64,000 bases of DNA from Halichondria panicea (taxonomy: Eukaryota; Porifera; Demospongiae; Suberitida; Halichondriidae), in the NCBI RefSeq assembly GCF_963675165.1, contig NC_087385.1, positions 5,725,412 through 5,789,411 of the forward strand. The letters are read 5' to 3'. This document shows positions 33,366-46,277 of this stretch, piece by piece (position 1 is the stretch's first letter; the number at the start of each line of letters is the position of its first letter). Below the pieces are notes generated by a model. The model did no database searches and was not told the DNA's origin. It worked only from the letters and a program-made list of their open reading frames with translations. The translations under genes and the position numbers were made by a program.

Positions 33366-33645
33366 GTTCTCCCTTTCAGAGGTGGTGGAGCAACTTCTGG
33401 AAATGCACCAACGTCCATTAGGGCATCACATACCAGAGTATCCATCTCCTGAGCCATCAACACCTGTTACAGAGATGTAAAGAGGTCAATAAATCTTGCT
33501 ATGAATATCGAATATCGCTGTCACAGATGATCTTTTTCTTTGCAAAATACATTGGGTAACGCCCATTTCCTTAATTTAGAGAGACCCACGTGGACTGACT
33601 TAATTAATATTCCAAGTGCATCCACTAAGACTCTCTGCACGACCA
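33366..33645. promoter_or_regulatory. Divergent promoter region between ATG4 and NUFIP1
   Basis: The two start codons are 280 bp apart and point away from each other, so both promoters must lie here or overlap the first transcribed bases. No TATA box or named site can be singled out. The spacing is inferred from the chosen starts. Confidence 0.4.
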
Positions 33646-35057
33646 ATGGCTGCCTACCCTCCACCTCCATTTCTTCCTCCTGGTGGTTACCATCCACCTC
33701 ATTATGGTAGTTACCCCTCTAGTGGGTATGCTCCTCCCCAAGTCAACTATTCTCAGCCCTGGACTCATCCGAACACCCCCTATTATCCGCAACTCCCTCA
33801 ACACCCTCAATTCAATGGTCCACAATCCCATCTTCCTCATTGGCAGCCTCCAAGGAGAGGTGGACAACCGTGGCGAGGAGGAAGAGGGGGTAGTCAAAGG
33901 CCAGGGAGGAATACGAGTGCGTCATCGTTTGAATGCAAGCCATGCAACAAACAGTACAAGTCAGAGGGGACTTACAATACTCACATACAGTCTCATGTCA
34001 AGGTACATGTATGCTAGTTATGCTATATGTGCACTGATTGTTTGGTCAGTAATTAGCAGTAATGTATACAATAGATGTGAGCTTTTGTTATATCTCTGTG
34101 CAGTGTACCAGCTGTGCTTTTGAGGGCTCTGGCAAAGCTCTGAAAGATCACGAGTTGATGCATATTCTACCAGACGAGCTAAAGTTTACTAGTGATGAAG
34201 ACATTCACAAGTGGAGGGAGCAGAGGAAGAGGTACAGTTTAGACAAAATTGAGGATATTCTGCATCTTTAATTTCTTTTAGGAAGTTCCCCACTTCTGAG
34301 AACGTTGCAAGGAAGAGGCAGCTGGAAGCAGATAAGAGTGAGCGTGGAGAGTCAGCCGTGACTCCACTTCACAAGTAATTGTAGGATGCTATATACGAAG
34401 TCGTATGTGTTGATTTGTGGTTAGGTACATTCAGCATCTGATTGGTGAGGACAAGCACTCTCGTGGGAGAAGAGGGGGTAGGGGATCTCGTAGAGGCAGG
34501 GGTCGCCCCTTTAATCAAAGAGGTAATCAAAAGCAGTTGCTTGAGTCGAGACAAGACGCGGGGAATGTGAGTCAGGTAGAAAAAAACGGAGATGACACTG
34601 AGACGCAGGAAAATATTATCGGAGCCATACTAGCAGACTGTAATGCAGACGTAGACGAAGGGGACTCCCCTAGTCCAAAGAAGAAGTGCCGGGAAGGGCC
34701 CCAGAAGGAGAAGTGGACTAGCAGGAGACAGAAAAAAAGAATTAAGGTTGTCTTTATAGCCTATCAAAATTCATATAATTTTCTGTATTTTGCAGGCTTC
34801 ATCGACTGGACTGCAGGGTGTTTGTAGCAGCAGAAAACCAACACTTTTAGAGAAGGTGATATAATTACAATCAATTCTAGTACCATTCCTTTACTTGTTC
34901 TCCCTTACAGCTACTTGCCCCAGAAATTTGTCATGAAGAAAACACCTTGCTACAGTGCATTCGTCACATCACATTGAGTAATTTCTTCACTGCTCAAGTA
35001 CCAAGTGAACCAATTGCAAGTAGCGCTGAATCTTCTATAGCTCAAAACTCCTTGTGA
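33646..35057 (+). CDS. NUFIP1: NUFIP1 homologue, zinc-finger RNA-binding factor
   Basis: In animals NUFIP1 helps assemble box C/D snoRNPs and acts as a ribophagy receptor. Six exons (33646-34002, 34104-34231, 34282-34374, 34425-34746, 34796-34855, 34911-35057) join to 368 residues. The N-terminal 95 residues are Pro/Tyr/Gly-rich, then RGG-like (RRGGQPWRGGRGG). A C2H2-type finger follows (FECKPCNKQY, H-x3-H in YNTHIQSH) with a second CTSCAF...H unit. The NUFIP1 signature comes next: FTSDEDIHKWREQRKRKFPT. A second RG-rich tract and a basic, nuclear-type stretch (SPKKKCREG, RRQKKRIK) precede the C-terminal part. The start is the ATG opening the Pro-rich segment. Converges on BCOR, 170 bp away. 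Confidence 0.88.
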
Positions 35058-35226
35058 TTAATGTTACATTAAATTTTTACATGTGACTGCCAATCTTTAT
35101 AATCATTATTCCTGTCATGGTACGTTGAAATTCTTGCATATATATATCCCTGTTTGATAATTATTGTGCATACAAAACTAATGATAATACGGAATTCATA
35201 AATTTAAAGAAGACAAATAATTATTA

Positions 35227-38200
35227 CTAATCATCAAGATTAACAATCTGAATGTCCAACAATTGCCGTAGTTGTGAACAAACTGGCAACAACTTGATCT
35301 TGGTATTTTGGGGCATTGCCATGATACTAGCAGGAGTATGGACATAAACAGACTTCTGCACATGTGCTGAAAAATCCCCCGCTGTCATCTCAAGAGCGGA
35401 AATTTCCGAACAGTGTTGTCTCAGTTGTGATTCACTCATACCTAGTGCGTCTAGTAGCTCAGGGAGTAGGTAGAAGTTGTGCCTCCTTGGGTTACTGCAC
35501 CCCACAACTATCTCAAAGTTGTAGACTGTCAGCATGGGGGCATCTGACAGCTCCAGAATAGGACATATGTACACTAGAGGGAAATCAAGTTCTTTGCCAA
35601 AGCTTGCAGAATCTGAGGGTTGGTAAATTTCAATAAAATGCACAATCAATGCTGTAAACGGTTATAAAGCTCACTTTTGTCGTAGCCGTTGATTGGTAGA
35701 GTGAGCAGATCGTCATCACATTGGGCCTGTGTATAAGAGCATATGCAAGTAGTTCATATAGCAACTGACTAACCTCGACTGAGTGTTTGATCACTGTTTT
35801 AGCGGACTTCGTAGACGGAGCAACACTGGATGCCATCTGCAGTGCTTTCCTACGAGCCTGGTAGTCATTGACAATGGCTGCAATACAAACACATGTAAGT
35901 TAAAAACACAAAGCGGGTTTCATTTGGAAATGCACTAGCTCCAGGGATGGTGAAAACAACAAATTTGGGTCTTAAAGCAAAATGGTGGGGTATTTTAATT
36001 GATACACACTAGCTAGCTAGCTGTTAGTGTGATTGGGCGGATCATTGCATTGTGCATGGCTTACGCAGAAGGTAGTCATAGATCTGTGGATGATTAGTAG
36101 TTTTGGCTAGGTACAGAGGGGTCTTGTCACCCAGCTCAGCAGTAGGGTCAGCTCCATGTTGAACAAGAGACTCGACTATGTCCAGAGCACCAATATCAAT
36201 AGCATCATGAATTGGCCTACAGTGCATGTATAAAAATAATGAAACTAAATGAATGGTTTGTGTAAATAAAGAAAGGTTGTTCTCTGTACCTTGTCCCATC
36301 TCTGGCACTAGCATTAGCATCAGCTCCACTCTTTAGCAGGTAATTGGCAATTACAAGACGATTGTTACTGCAGGCCTCGTGGAGAGGGGTCCATCCAGCG
36401 TTGTCTGCTACATTGGGGTCTGTCTTCATGTAGAACAGGAGACAGCGCACCATGTCCTACAGTGAAAGATTAAACTCTTAGTTACTTATAATTATGTACA
36501 AAGTGTGTACCTGCATGCACGTACATTACACAATTGTATCGCAATTAACAAATAATGTTCAAATGTTCTGGCATTTACTCAGAAAATTTACCATTTTTCC
36601 TCTGCGGCAGACTTTGTGGAGAGGAGTGTCTCCAGAGCTTTTGTCATGTGCGATCTTCTTGCAGCGCGCAACAACTTCTGCAGTACATACACTAGAGCGT
36701 AATAAGGTACACTAAAATTATACACAACATACCAGGAGGAAATTCGTCCAACAAACTATCTGAGCTCAACACTGAAATGGTGTCCTGCACCGAAGAGTCA
36801 AGGTCTTGCAATCCAGAGTCCAGGTCATGTGATGACGACCCTTGGTCTAGAGATATACTTTGAGAGCTGCTTGTTGTCATAGCAGCAGAATACTCACTAC
36901 TCGTGTCCTAATACAAGAGAAAAACATTGAAAAAAGTGTTAAAAAGTATGATTATAATGACTTACTGTTGTGCAATTCAAATTGAGCACACCATTTGGTA
37001 CACCAGAATCGTCAGTGTCCGTGCCCTTCCTGGCAGTTTGAATACGCTCTCTCTCGTGTACTTCAATCTCTTTCTCCATTACCTCACGTCGGGCAAGGGC
37101 AAAGGATTCAGCACGGCTACGAGATGTCAGGATCTCAGGAGTGAAGTCCTACAGAGGCAAAAACAACATAATGCATTACCAAAACAGAACCAGTAGTGAA
37201 AACAAAGCACATGGATGGTAGTGCGCATGTGCATGCAGGAGTTTGATGCCTTGAATCAAATCGTGTGTAAGTGCTTTTGCTCGCTTCTATTCGACAACAT
37301 TATGAGAAAATCTGCCCACTTTAACTTGTTGTGTTGAGGCTACCACTTAGGCATCCATATGAGCAGACTCAGATCTAGAATCACAAACAAACACACACAC
37401 ATGCAGGCTACTATAAACCCGTGGCGCCATGGTACGCCTCACCACACTCACTCCAGACAGAAGGAGCTTGATTTCAGCCGGTACACCATTATTCATAGAA
37501 CTTTTTTGATTCTGATTCTTTTTCTACAGAAAAGATATCTTTTCAATGTTGCCCTAAATAAACCTTTATTGCTACCTTTTTGTCAATTTTTGCTGTGAAC
37601 CTTCTTTTTACTCTCCGCTTATACTTTTTCTTCACCTCACTCTGTTGCTTTTTATCCAAGTTCCCAATTCTCATAGGCTGAACTTGTTGATTAACGATTG
37701 GTTTTTCTTGGCTCTGTACGTCGTCCTCTTGAGGATGCTCTAGAATTTTGTTAAGTACTGGAGATAACCTCCAACATCCACTTGGCAAGTGAAAAGGCTT
37801 TCTTACAGCAGGTACTATTTCTTCTGTCGTGACATCAGCTTTAACCTTTCTCTCCTCGTCAGTGGCACTATCGACACCAGAGTCAATATCTTCTCCTAGG
37901 TCCATTGCAAAGTTTTCAACAGAGTGATTGCTTACAACAGGCCAGTGTGATATTCTGACAGGAAGCTGAACTTTTACAGGTTTTGGAGTGGTAACTTGAC
38001 GAGGTGGTGATGGTTCAGAGGCCTGTCTCAAAATCTTCTTTGGAACAACACTAAGAAGTGTTCGTGGCAATGTCGACTCACACTCCATACATGTACTGTT
38101 CCTGCCCCCTGTTGAAGTTTTATCACAGTAGGAATGCTCTCTATATATCTGAAACAAGAGACTCTGATATTGAGACTTAAACTGATTACTTGCGCCATCG

Positions 38201-39277
38201 CTAACACTTTTCCGATTCATTCTAGGATCTCGAAATGAGTGGGGTGGTAGTGCCAGGTTCTGTTGAGGAATTGGATAATAATTTCCACCGTTGTAACCAT
38301 GATGATGCTCAGGTCCAGTGATCACAGGAGGGGGTAGAATGGGACTACGATGATGCTCAGATCCAGTGAGCACCGGAGAGGAGAGAATGGGACCTCTGTT
38401 TCTCTCATCATAAACATATGGCTGTCTTCTCTCTCTGTACCATGCATATGGTACATTGTTGTGGGAGTGTCTGTGTCGAGGCAGAGGCCTATGACAAGAC
38501 ATATTAACATGGGTGTTCAGTTATACCTATTAGCAAACCTTTGCAGAGGTAATAAAGAGGATCTTTGCGGAGGGTGTCCATTGTAGTGATACTTAGCTCG
38601 CTCAGATGGATAATATTGTCCCCTCTCTGGTGGTGGTGATGAGGAGTAGCGGTAGTGTCTGTCTCCATGACTCCTGTTATAGTTGTTTGGAGGAGAGTCT
38701 CTATCGTGGAACTGTAATGGATTAATATAATTATATTAAAGTCATGGCTATATACTGTGTAACAGTATAGTTAGTTTTGCTACTCACATCTTTCATATGC
38801 CCACGACCATTCTGTCTTACTCCAAAGTCTCCACTTCCTTCTGGCCTGTAGGGACATTTATTACAATAAGGCACTCCTACCCTTTCCATAGACTCTAGTA
38901 AGGATAGACTCATCATTATTGCTTCAGCTATAATAATAAAGAAATAATTAGGTCACCAGCATATTAGCCAATGAGTAAACTAAAACTAATTCAATTGATG
39001 CAATGCTTCACGACACAATTCATTTGTCTCTTCTTATCAATAGATAGATCAGTGCCCATAATCAGGCTAGGGATTACCTCGATTCCCGGTCCTTTAATTA
39101 CCATTAATTTTAATATTGATTTGATTTCTCAATTGATGGCATGGCATTCTTATGCAGCTACGAGAATTCACACCCTTTCTATAACTATCTTCATGCACTG
39201 ACAATTCACTGTTATTTTTATCTACATTGTATTCTCATTCTTAGAATGTATTGATAATCACCTTCTTTCCACCTCAT
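35227..39277 (-). CDS. BCOR: BCOR-like corepressor (ankyrin repeats and PUFD domain), PRC1.1 subunit
   Basis: BCOR scaffolds the variant Polycomb complex PRC1.1 through its PUFD domain, which binds PCGF1. Twelve exons (39262-39277, 38788-38927, 38539-38711, 37576-38488, 36966-37148, 36733-36907, 36592-36677, 36290-36456, 36065-36216, 35774-35877, 35675-35726, 35227-35612) join to 848 residues. The first 500 residues are disordered (His/Pro/Arg/Ser-rich). Ankyrin repeats occupy about 530-690: GDTPLHKVCRRG, GWTPLHEACSNNRLVIANYL, SARDGTRPIHDAIDIGALDI, DKTPLYLAKTTNHP. The 160 C-terminal residues match PUFD: ILELSDAPMLTVYNFEI, FYLLPELLDALGMS, IKLLPVCSQLRQLLD. The ankyrin-plus-PUFD pair is specific to BCOR/BCORL1. 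The tiny first exon (MRWKE) is a guess; ATG 38916 is the alternative start. Confidence 0.85.
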
Positions 39278-39597
39278 GAGAGCCCCTGGGATCTCCTGTA
39301 TATACAGCAGAGCCATTTGCAGACCAACCCTGAGATGTGTACGCACTCATTGATGATGGATCTACTGAATGATGACTGCTACCCTTTATACTCTCGAGCT
39401 AGTAGCTACATCCACCCCATTTCTAAAGCACATGCTTCTTATGGGTGTGGCTACAGGTTAGCAAAACACATTACTCATCACGGGCACTCATTCATGAATA
39501 TCACAGCTAGCTCACATGACTAAACCATAAACTGATGAAATTTCTTCTTGGCTCAGAAAAAGACGTAGACAGAGACGAAGTCTAAAGTAGAAAAATC

Positions 39598-42316
39598 ATG
39601 GCAAGGACTACTGTTTCCAAGCTTTTTATCTCACTAGCTATCCTTGGTAAGGTCTAAAGCTTTGTCATAGAGTTTATTATTGTAGATCTATGCCTAAAAG
39701 TTAGCAATGTATTTCACTACAGGAATCCTGGGTTGCATGAGTGTGGATTTCACTGGAGAATGGCAAATCAACATCAAGGCTTCAGTGAGTTAACAGAACC
39801 TGCACTGTGGGGTATCATATTATCATAACCTTTACCATGTAGCCGTCAGGTGGATCACGGTTCTATGTGCTTCACGATTGGCAGAACACGTACAGCAATG
39901 CTGAGGTATCCCCCTTCCCAGCAACTGACCTCTCGGACATTATGCTCAAGACCATGGGAATTCTCAAGGTAACGCATGCGTTATCAACACAGTATGGCAT
40001 TGTTGTGTGATACGTGCGGCTTATTTGTACAGGATGGTATCAACTGGGCAGGAGTTGTCATGGGTAACCTATTCAGCAGACCAAGTGCTACAGCTCTGTT
40101 TGTTATCGATGGGTTGTCTTCCAGTGAGTTTATTTATTGTGAATTTTTTTACATTTGTGTGAATTTTTATGCATATTTTGCAGAGACATCAATAGAATCT
40201 TTGTCGGAGATGTCATTTGATGTAGATCAGGTATGTTCTTCCCTTTTCCCTGTTATTAGTCCATTAACGACCTTCCGTCACCCAGAACGGACTCACCGGG
40301 TGCACCTGCGAAGACATGAAGAGGATGTTTGAGGGAGACAATGTGGCCACTCACCTCAGCGGCTTGTTTGATCACTCTTCACAAACCCACAGTGTCTCGG
40401 CCAATACTCATGTGAGTCAGTGTGTAATGTGCAGCATTGTGTTAGTGTGTTATGTGCATCAGTACGGTTGTTTTGCCAGCTTACTGTGGGCTCTCACAGC
40501 ACTATCAAATCTTTAAACTTGTCTCTCCCCCTTTACCCGCTATAGGCCGCGGAGGCAGCTGCTGCTCAGGACTCCTTTACAACAGAGAGTCAGTTGGAGG
40601 ATTTGGTGAGATATTATATCCGTTAGAAGTTGGACCATTAGCAGTCAATGGAAAGAGCATTTCATCACCTTGTACTGGCTACTCATACCATTGTGTTCAA
40701 CTCTATGGAGTATATACAACACTGTCTATTGTGTGTGATATGAATGTCCCATTGTTCAGGTCCAGGCCGTACAGCAGTCACATATCTCCCTGGCTGATTA
40801 TGGTCTAGAGGAAGCGGCAGCAAAACTGGACATCTCCAATAAGGTGTGTACAACGCTGTTATTGACCTCTCAATGACCTTCAACCTCTTACTTTAGGTGG
40901 ATGCCCACTTTATTGCTGAGCTGGTGTTAGTCCGTCAAGCAGTTCAACAGGTGAGCCTAGTGTCTCTTGTCTCTAGTGTTTGACCTCCCTCCCCCCCCCT
41001 CAGCTTGAAGAACTCAAGAGCTATGTGAGAGACGGTGCTCCTGACGTCTATGTATTCACCATCTCAACTCTCAGGGTAAGTCTTTCAATCTCATAAATGA
41101 ACCAGAAGCTACAGCCTTGGACTTGAGGCATTTCTGTTAATAAGTATAACTTTAAAATGAAATCTACATTGTATTGAAAGCAGCCCTTTTCTGCCCCTGG
41201 CTACATACTGTACATGGACTGTACATGTACTGTATCTATATTGTTTGGTTGCTCCCCCAGAACGTAGAGTCTCGATATGGTGCTGGGTCAAGCAAGGCCA
41301 AACTGGCAGCTAAACTAGTGAAAGACACGATTTTCAAGGCCTCCCAGCAGCTGGTCTCTCTCTACAACCAGAGGATCCTCGTCCAAGCTCTTGTGCTCGA
41401 GTGGGACTACCCGTAAGTCGTGTGTTTATCATGTGTAGAGCGTATGATTATGTGATTAATCTCTGTAGAGAGCTTTCTGGAGATTCTGCTGAACTTAGCG
41501 CTGCCTATGAGGTGCTTCAACCTCATCTAGATGGACAGGTAGTCTATTTATTACACACGTAGTTAATGACTGTACATTAAATTTACTCCATTTTCAGAGC
41601 AAAGAGTCTTTCCTGGCTGGACTTCCAAAGGTTTCTATTGACACAGTGAGTTAATGTGCAGAGGAGGTACGACAGGTGCTGTGCAGCTCAAGCAATAATT
41701 ATCCGCCCACATCGTTTGCTGAGGCTAATTGCTTGAGCTGCACCACGCCTGTCAGACCTCCTCTGGTTAATGTGTGTACAGCACGTCATGTGACCGTATT
41801 CATGGTGATACTTTCTCCACCCAGGGCTCATTTGCTGATATGGCACTGTGTTCCAAGCTGACCTCTGCTTTGAGAGAGAGCAGCTATCTCGCTCATTGTC
41901 CCACCCCCACACCTCTACTATCCTCACAAAGTCACACCCTTTACAAGTCCCGGAACTTGAGACAGGCTGCCCCCGTGAGTCTAGTGTGAATAGTGTGTAC
42001 CTATTATACAATTGGCGAGTTATATCCAAGTGCTGTCAGTAGCTAATGATTATCACAGTGTAATGATTTCAGTTGTGTTCCTTCCTGTATATAGGAGGAG
42101 GTGCTAGGCAACGTCACTGTGGCCAGTAATTCTCTGGTGGAGGGTCGTTCTGACAATTTTGCGGCCATTTTCCTCATCACTCTCTTCATCATGGTCAGTA
42201 TGGGCCTCGCTCTGTTTGCCACCAGCTGGGCTATGTGGACCATGGACCCTGGGAGGGACTCCATCATCTATCGACAAGTGTCCGACCCTACAGGCGATGG
42301 CATTCAAATGAAATAG
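39598..42316 (+). CDS. ATP6AP2: ATP6AP2 ((pro)renin receptor), V-ATPase accessory protein 2
   Basis: Single-pass membrane protein needed for V-ATPase assembly and Wnt signalling in animals. Fifteen exons (39598-39646, 39723-39784, 39843-39968, 40033-40123, 40184-40230, 40286-40411, 40546-40605, 40760-40843, 40897-40950, 41004-41075, 41261-41412, 41469-41538, 41598-41645, 41825-41974, 42095-42316) join to 470 residues, against about 350 in mammals. A signal peptide (LFISLAILGILGCMS) starts a long lumenal domain. Near the C-terminus a membrane segment (FAAIFLITLFIMVSMGLALF) is followed by the family hallmark MWTMDPGRDSIIYR and a short tail. The extra length lies in the lumenal part. The last intron but one carries a palindromic element. 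Divergent from BCOR (320 bp). Confidence 0.88.
41659..41765. mobile_element. Palindromic element with GAGGAGGT ends (copy 1)
   Basis: Left arm CAGAGGAGGTACGACAGGTG and inner GCAGCTCAAGCAAT are inverted on the right as ATTGCTTGAGCTGC and GCCTGTCAGACCTCCTCTG. It lies in an ATP6AP2 intron. Termini are shared with the element at 56589-56741. Confidence 0.7.
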
Positions 42317-42553
42317 CAGCGGCTACTCTGGGACTTAAACTGAACTGAACTGAACTGTGTATAATTAAGGGTGTGTGTAGCTTGGAATATTAATATTCTC
42401 TTTACAGTAGCTATGTACAATTGAATTGTAGTTTCATTTACTGAAGTTGGTTATTCACAGTAGTAATGAATCGAAGTCACTAAAAACAACAATGTGCTGA
42501 ACTATATTGAATGTAATGACAGATGGTAGACATAAACAAGTCGTATAAACAGA

Positions 42554-44096
42554 CTAGCTAAGGTAGTGGTTCAGACTCTTTCCCATGGCACCACTCCATA
42601 TTCTGTCCACCTCAGCTTTGGTAGTGCTCAGTAACAACTCGATAACCTTCCATCTTGGTTCTATCGATGAGACTAGGTAATCGTTCCACGGTTCATTCTT
42701 GTACTGCACCTCGGAAACCATCGCTACCTGACAACACCTAGCCATCACTGCATAGTAGAGAAAGCCCATTTCTTCTTTGCTTAACTCAAACTCTTGTGAA
42801 TAACCTGAAATAAGCGGTGAAACCAGTTCAAATGGGTTAGTTTGGGGGTTAGAAAATTCAGCAATCACATCTGTCACTAAAACAGCCAGTTCAAACAAGT
42901 AACACGAGTTCACTGCGTCGTCGAAATCAATAAAGGCTGCAAATTTGTACTGCTCTTTACTTGCTTGCACGATAATGTTTGTTGTGTGAGCATCATTGTA
43001 CAGAATACCTCTCTTAAAGGTCGGAATTCGTGGAGCAACATGTGTCGTGAATTCAACAAAGACTTGCTCAGCCATTTTCTTTCTATATGGATCTTCAACA
43101 CTTGAAATGAACTCTGGGAACATGTCCTGAAAGTGCATTTGGTCAAAGTTGGCCAGTACCCTAGTGGAGATTGCTTCGTTGGTAAAACCATCCTAAAAAA
43201 CACACATAAAGATTGTACACACAACTTGCTGTCAATAACTCACATTCAGAGAGGTATCGATTTTCCCAAGAAACTGGCCAACTTCAAATAGCAATGTGGG
43301 TGTGATGCACTCCTTGCTGATAGCGTCCATTGTTTCACCGGGCACAAACCTAACCACTCGAATACAGTAAGTGTAACCATCCATCACATCACAGTCAACC
43401 CCCACCACTCTCCTCAGCTCCTGGCCAGTAACCATGGAAATGGTACCTCCATCTCTGTTGGTCACCTGATCGAATTGAAAACATACCACCAGTGCATACA
43501 TAATTAACATGTACCCATTGCACCATCTAGGTTCATGGCAAGAGTAAGTACGGTGCGTTTAACACATGTAACATTTATATTGATACAATGGGATGGAATT
43601 ATGAAAAACCTTACTCCGCCTGCCATGCATCTACCCAGGAGCAATAATTTGCTCCTGCATCTACTCATGTATACGATATAGACTCGCAAGTCCTCACTTT
43701 TTCATGGCCATGTGTTTAGCCTCGTTCCCAGGCAGAGATAACTCGGCCTAGGGACGAGGCTAGGCCATGTTATGAGATTATTGCGTACAGACGTATACAG
43801 ATACGTTTCCCCACCTGACTCGTGCCCTGGAACCCTCGGCTGTGAAGATGGCTCATGAGTGCAGACACTCCACACACCACCTCCGGGAGATTGTTCAAAC
43901 AATTGTACATCTTAAACACAAACTCTGACGTGTCTCCATCTTCCAGATGGGCTACGAAATAGTAGTTGCGGTCATCGTAACTAACCAACTGCTTGGGGGA
44001 ATCTAAATCGATGAATCGGTACGGGTAAAAATGGCGAATGAGCTTCACGAGTGAGAGATTGCAGAGATCAGGGGGACGCCCGGTGAGAGAAGACAT
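42554..44096 (-). CDS. HYKK: Hydroxylysine kinase (aminoglycoside-phosphotransferase fold)
   Basis: Phosphorylates 5-hydroxylysine in lysine/collagen breakdown, using GTP in mammals. Three exons (43815-44096, 43244-43465, 42554-43192) join to 380 residues, close to the vertebrate length of about 373. Landmarks: SEFVFKMYNCLNN with the nucleotide-binding Lys; GYTYCIRVVRFVPGETM (hinge); the catalytic loop GILYNDAHTTNIIV; and the metal-binding AAFIDFDDAV. The N-terminal MSSLTGRPPDL start is supported by the divergent-free upstream spacing to TMEM33. Another APH-fold kinase cannot be wholly excluded. Converges on ATP6AP2 (238 bp). Confidence 0.82.
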
Positions 44097-44425
44097 TTAA
44101 TGGCTTTTATATCTCGTAAGAGTAGACTCGTATCTACTTGATCTCGTAAACACCATCCAGCCTGAGGGGAAATCATTCACTTTGGTTTATTAGTGTATCA
44201 GTGCACAAACCCTACCAGTTAAATGCTTATGATAGCATGCAAGTTAAGTTACCTTTCTACATACAGTACATGAGTAATGATATCCCCTCAGGCCCTGACA
44301 GCAGTCTTTCACCTCAGAATAACACATTAATTGGGCAAAGAGTATTTCACAAATAAACAGCAATCCAATGCCAATAAATTATACAGCATGTAGCAGTACA
44401 TAAATTCCTAAAGTTCTCTTTTGCA

Positions 44426-44577
44426 TCAAGCCTCTCTCCTCATGTGCTGTGAAGGAGCTAATGCACTAATAAAAGAAACAATTTTTCGTAGAATAGTTGA
44501 CACGAATTGAGGACATTTTGGGTGTGCAGCCAAGTACTCCATTGCCACTCGGAGGTCCGAAAACGCCACCCTATATA

Positions 44578-44620
<43 letters not shown>

Positions 44621-45313
44621 GGGGGGGGTGAGTGTGTGTGTGTGTGTGTGTGTGTGGGGGGGGGGGGTGAATATACTAGAGTGGAGTGATGTGAGGAGTC
44701 GGTTGTGATGTTAGTGTGTCTAGTACCTACTATCACATAAGTTTGCAAGCTCCTACGGGACTTAAATTTAGCCAACAATGTTAAAAAGGACGGTGGAGTG
44801 AAAAAGACGGCTTAGGGTACACTACTTATGAGGAGATTCCATACCTGACTGACGGGTTCCTAAGAGACTGGTAGCGCCACTTGAGGAAGTTGTAGTGAAA
44901 CAACGGAGCTAAGAAGAACATCTGTCCACTCAGCACGTTGGAGATCACCACAAACACCATGAAGACCTCAGCATACGCTATGTACCGCCTCAGGTCCTGC
45001 TGCTTCTGAGCAATCAGGTCATTCAACCGACTCAAAACTCTGTGTGTGTGTGTGAGCGAGAAAAAGTGTTTTAATTCAGACCACGACCAAAGCGACAGTA
45101 ATGACAACAAGCTCACCTTTGTAGAGAGGCTGGCAGAAACTGGAGAAAGAGATAAACACAGTTCACTTCAATAGTCAAAACACAGACAGCCACAACACAG
45201 GATATGCAACCATCATTGTTATAATTGTTCTACAATAATATGTTGAATCTGGGAAAGCTATTTGGAAGGGCAAAGAGTACTCATTTCCCACACTTGAAGT
45301 TACCCACCAATCA

Positions 45314-45386
<73 letters not shown>

Positions 45387-46237
45387 GACTGACTGGGATT
45401 AGGCCGTTGGTGTAGGTGACTGTGAACATGATAGCGTAGAGGAAGGGAGGTATGAGGTAGACTGGAGGGGGGAGAGAGAGCCAATATTAGAGATGAAAAT
45501 AGTACAACCAACGACAATGTCATTGTGTGTTTGTGGACGGGAATAATCGCTTAACTACTGTTCACAGTGGAGTGTATGGAGGGTGTTATTGTATGTACTG
45601 TTACAGTACAGCATTCAACTCACTGGACATAGGTGCTTGGTTGTAGTAGAACAAGGTGTAGATCATGTAGTGACCACTGTCCTCGCTACCAGCCAGTAGG
45701 TACATCTGCTTGCTAAAGAAGGAAATCTGCAGCACGATTTTTATGTCATAATGATGTCACATGTGCTGCATCAATAGCGGCTCACCCCCTGCTGATTCTT
45801 TCTTTGATAAAGTCGTACGCTAAATGTGAGGAATGCTGTCAGAAAGGCATTGAGATAGCAGCTGTAAGCAAAGCCTACACCAATCAACCTGTGTGTGTGT
45901 GTTGTGGGTGTGTGTGTGTGTGTGTGTGTGGAGGGGGAGTCGATTTAAGAGCACAAAATCAACCAAAAATGGTACAATGGCAGTTTGAGTGAGAGAGATG
46001 TGTAGAGAACGCACCCAAAAGTTGAGAGTAGGTATATGAAGGCGCACACAATAGTGATGAGCCTCAAGTTGAACAATGTCGTGGCAACCATATCAGATGT
46101 AATGTAACTCTGTGTAAACAATGGCAGCATGAATATGAACCACGATTATACTAACATGTGTGGCAGATCACCTTCAGCGTGAGTTGAGGGCTACTGGTCT
46201 CTTGACCTGGCGACGGTTCCGTCTGTGGAGTTGCCAT
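44426..46237 (-). CDS. TMEM33: TMEM33/Kr-h2 family ER membrane protein
   Basis: ER and nuclear-envelope protein that shapes reticulon-rich membrane and takes part in the unfolded protein response in animals and yeast (Pom33). Exons: 46172-46237, 46015-46109, 45786-45888, 45624-45726, about 45382-45461, 45117-45139 (23 bp), 44845-45039, 44426-44570. Membrane segments: LITIVCAFIYLLSTFGLIGV, FLIPP-type PPFLYAIMFTVTYTN, and VFMVFVVISNVLSGQMFFL. Family landmarks: EDSGHYMIYTLFYYNQAPMS, KWRYQSLRNPSVR, and a C-terminal YLAAHPKCPQFV. The exon 5 donor is uncertain because it abuts a CA/GT repeat; the neighbouring microexon restores phase. The stop at 44426 lies beyond a GT/G-rich repeat in the last intron. 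Confidence 0.85.
44581..44667. repeat. GT/poly-G simple repeat in TMEM33 last intron
   Basis: Two (GT)n runs each ending in a long G run (about 44581-44629 and 44634-44667), starting 10 bp from the acceptor of the last TMEM33 exon. On the transcribed strand this is a C-rich plus CA pyrimidine/purine tract. Confidence 0.95.
45317..45381. repeat. (CA)n microsatellite at a TMEM33 exon-intron boundary
   Basis: About 32 CA units. In transcript sense it is (GT)n directly after the last bases of exon 5, so several GT dinucleotides could act as donor. Confidence 0.95.
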
Positions 46238-46277
46238 GTTTACCACTTATCCCTAAAGGAAGAAAATTGATTATTTA

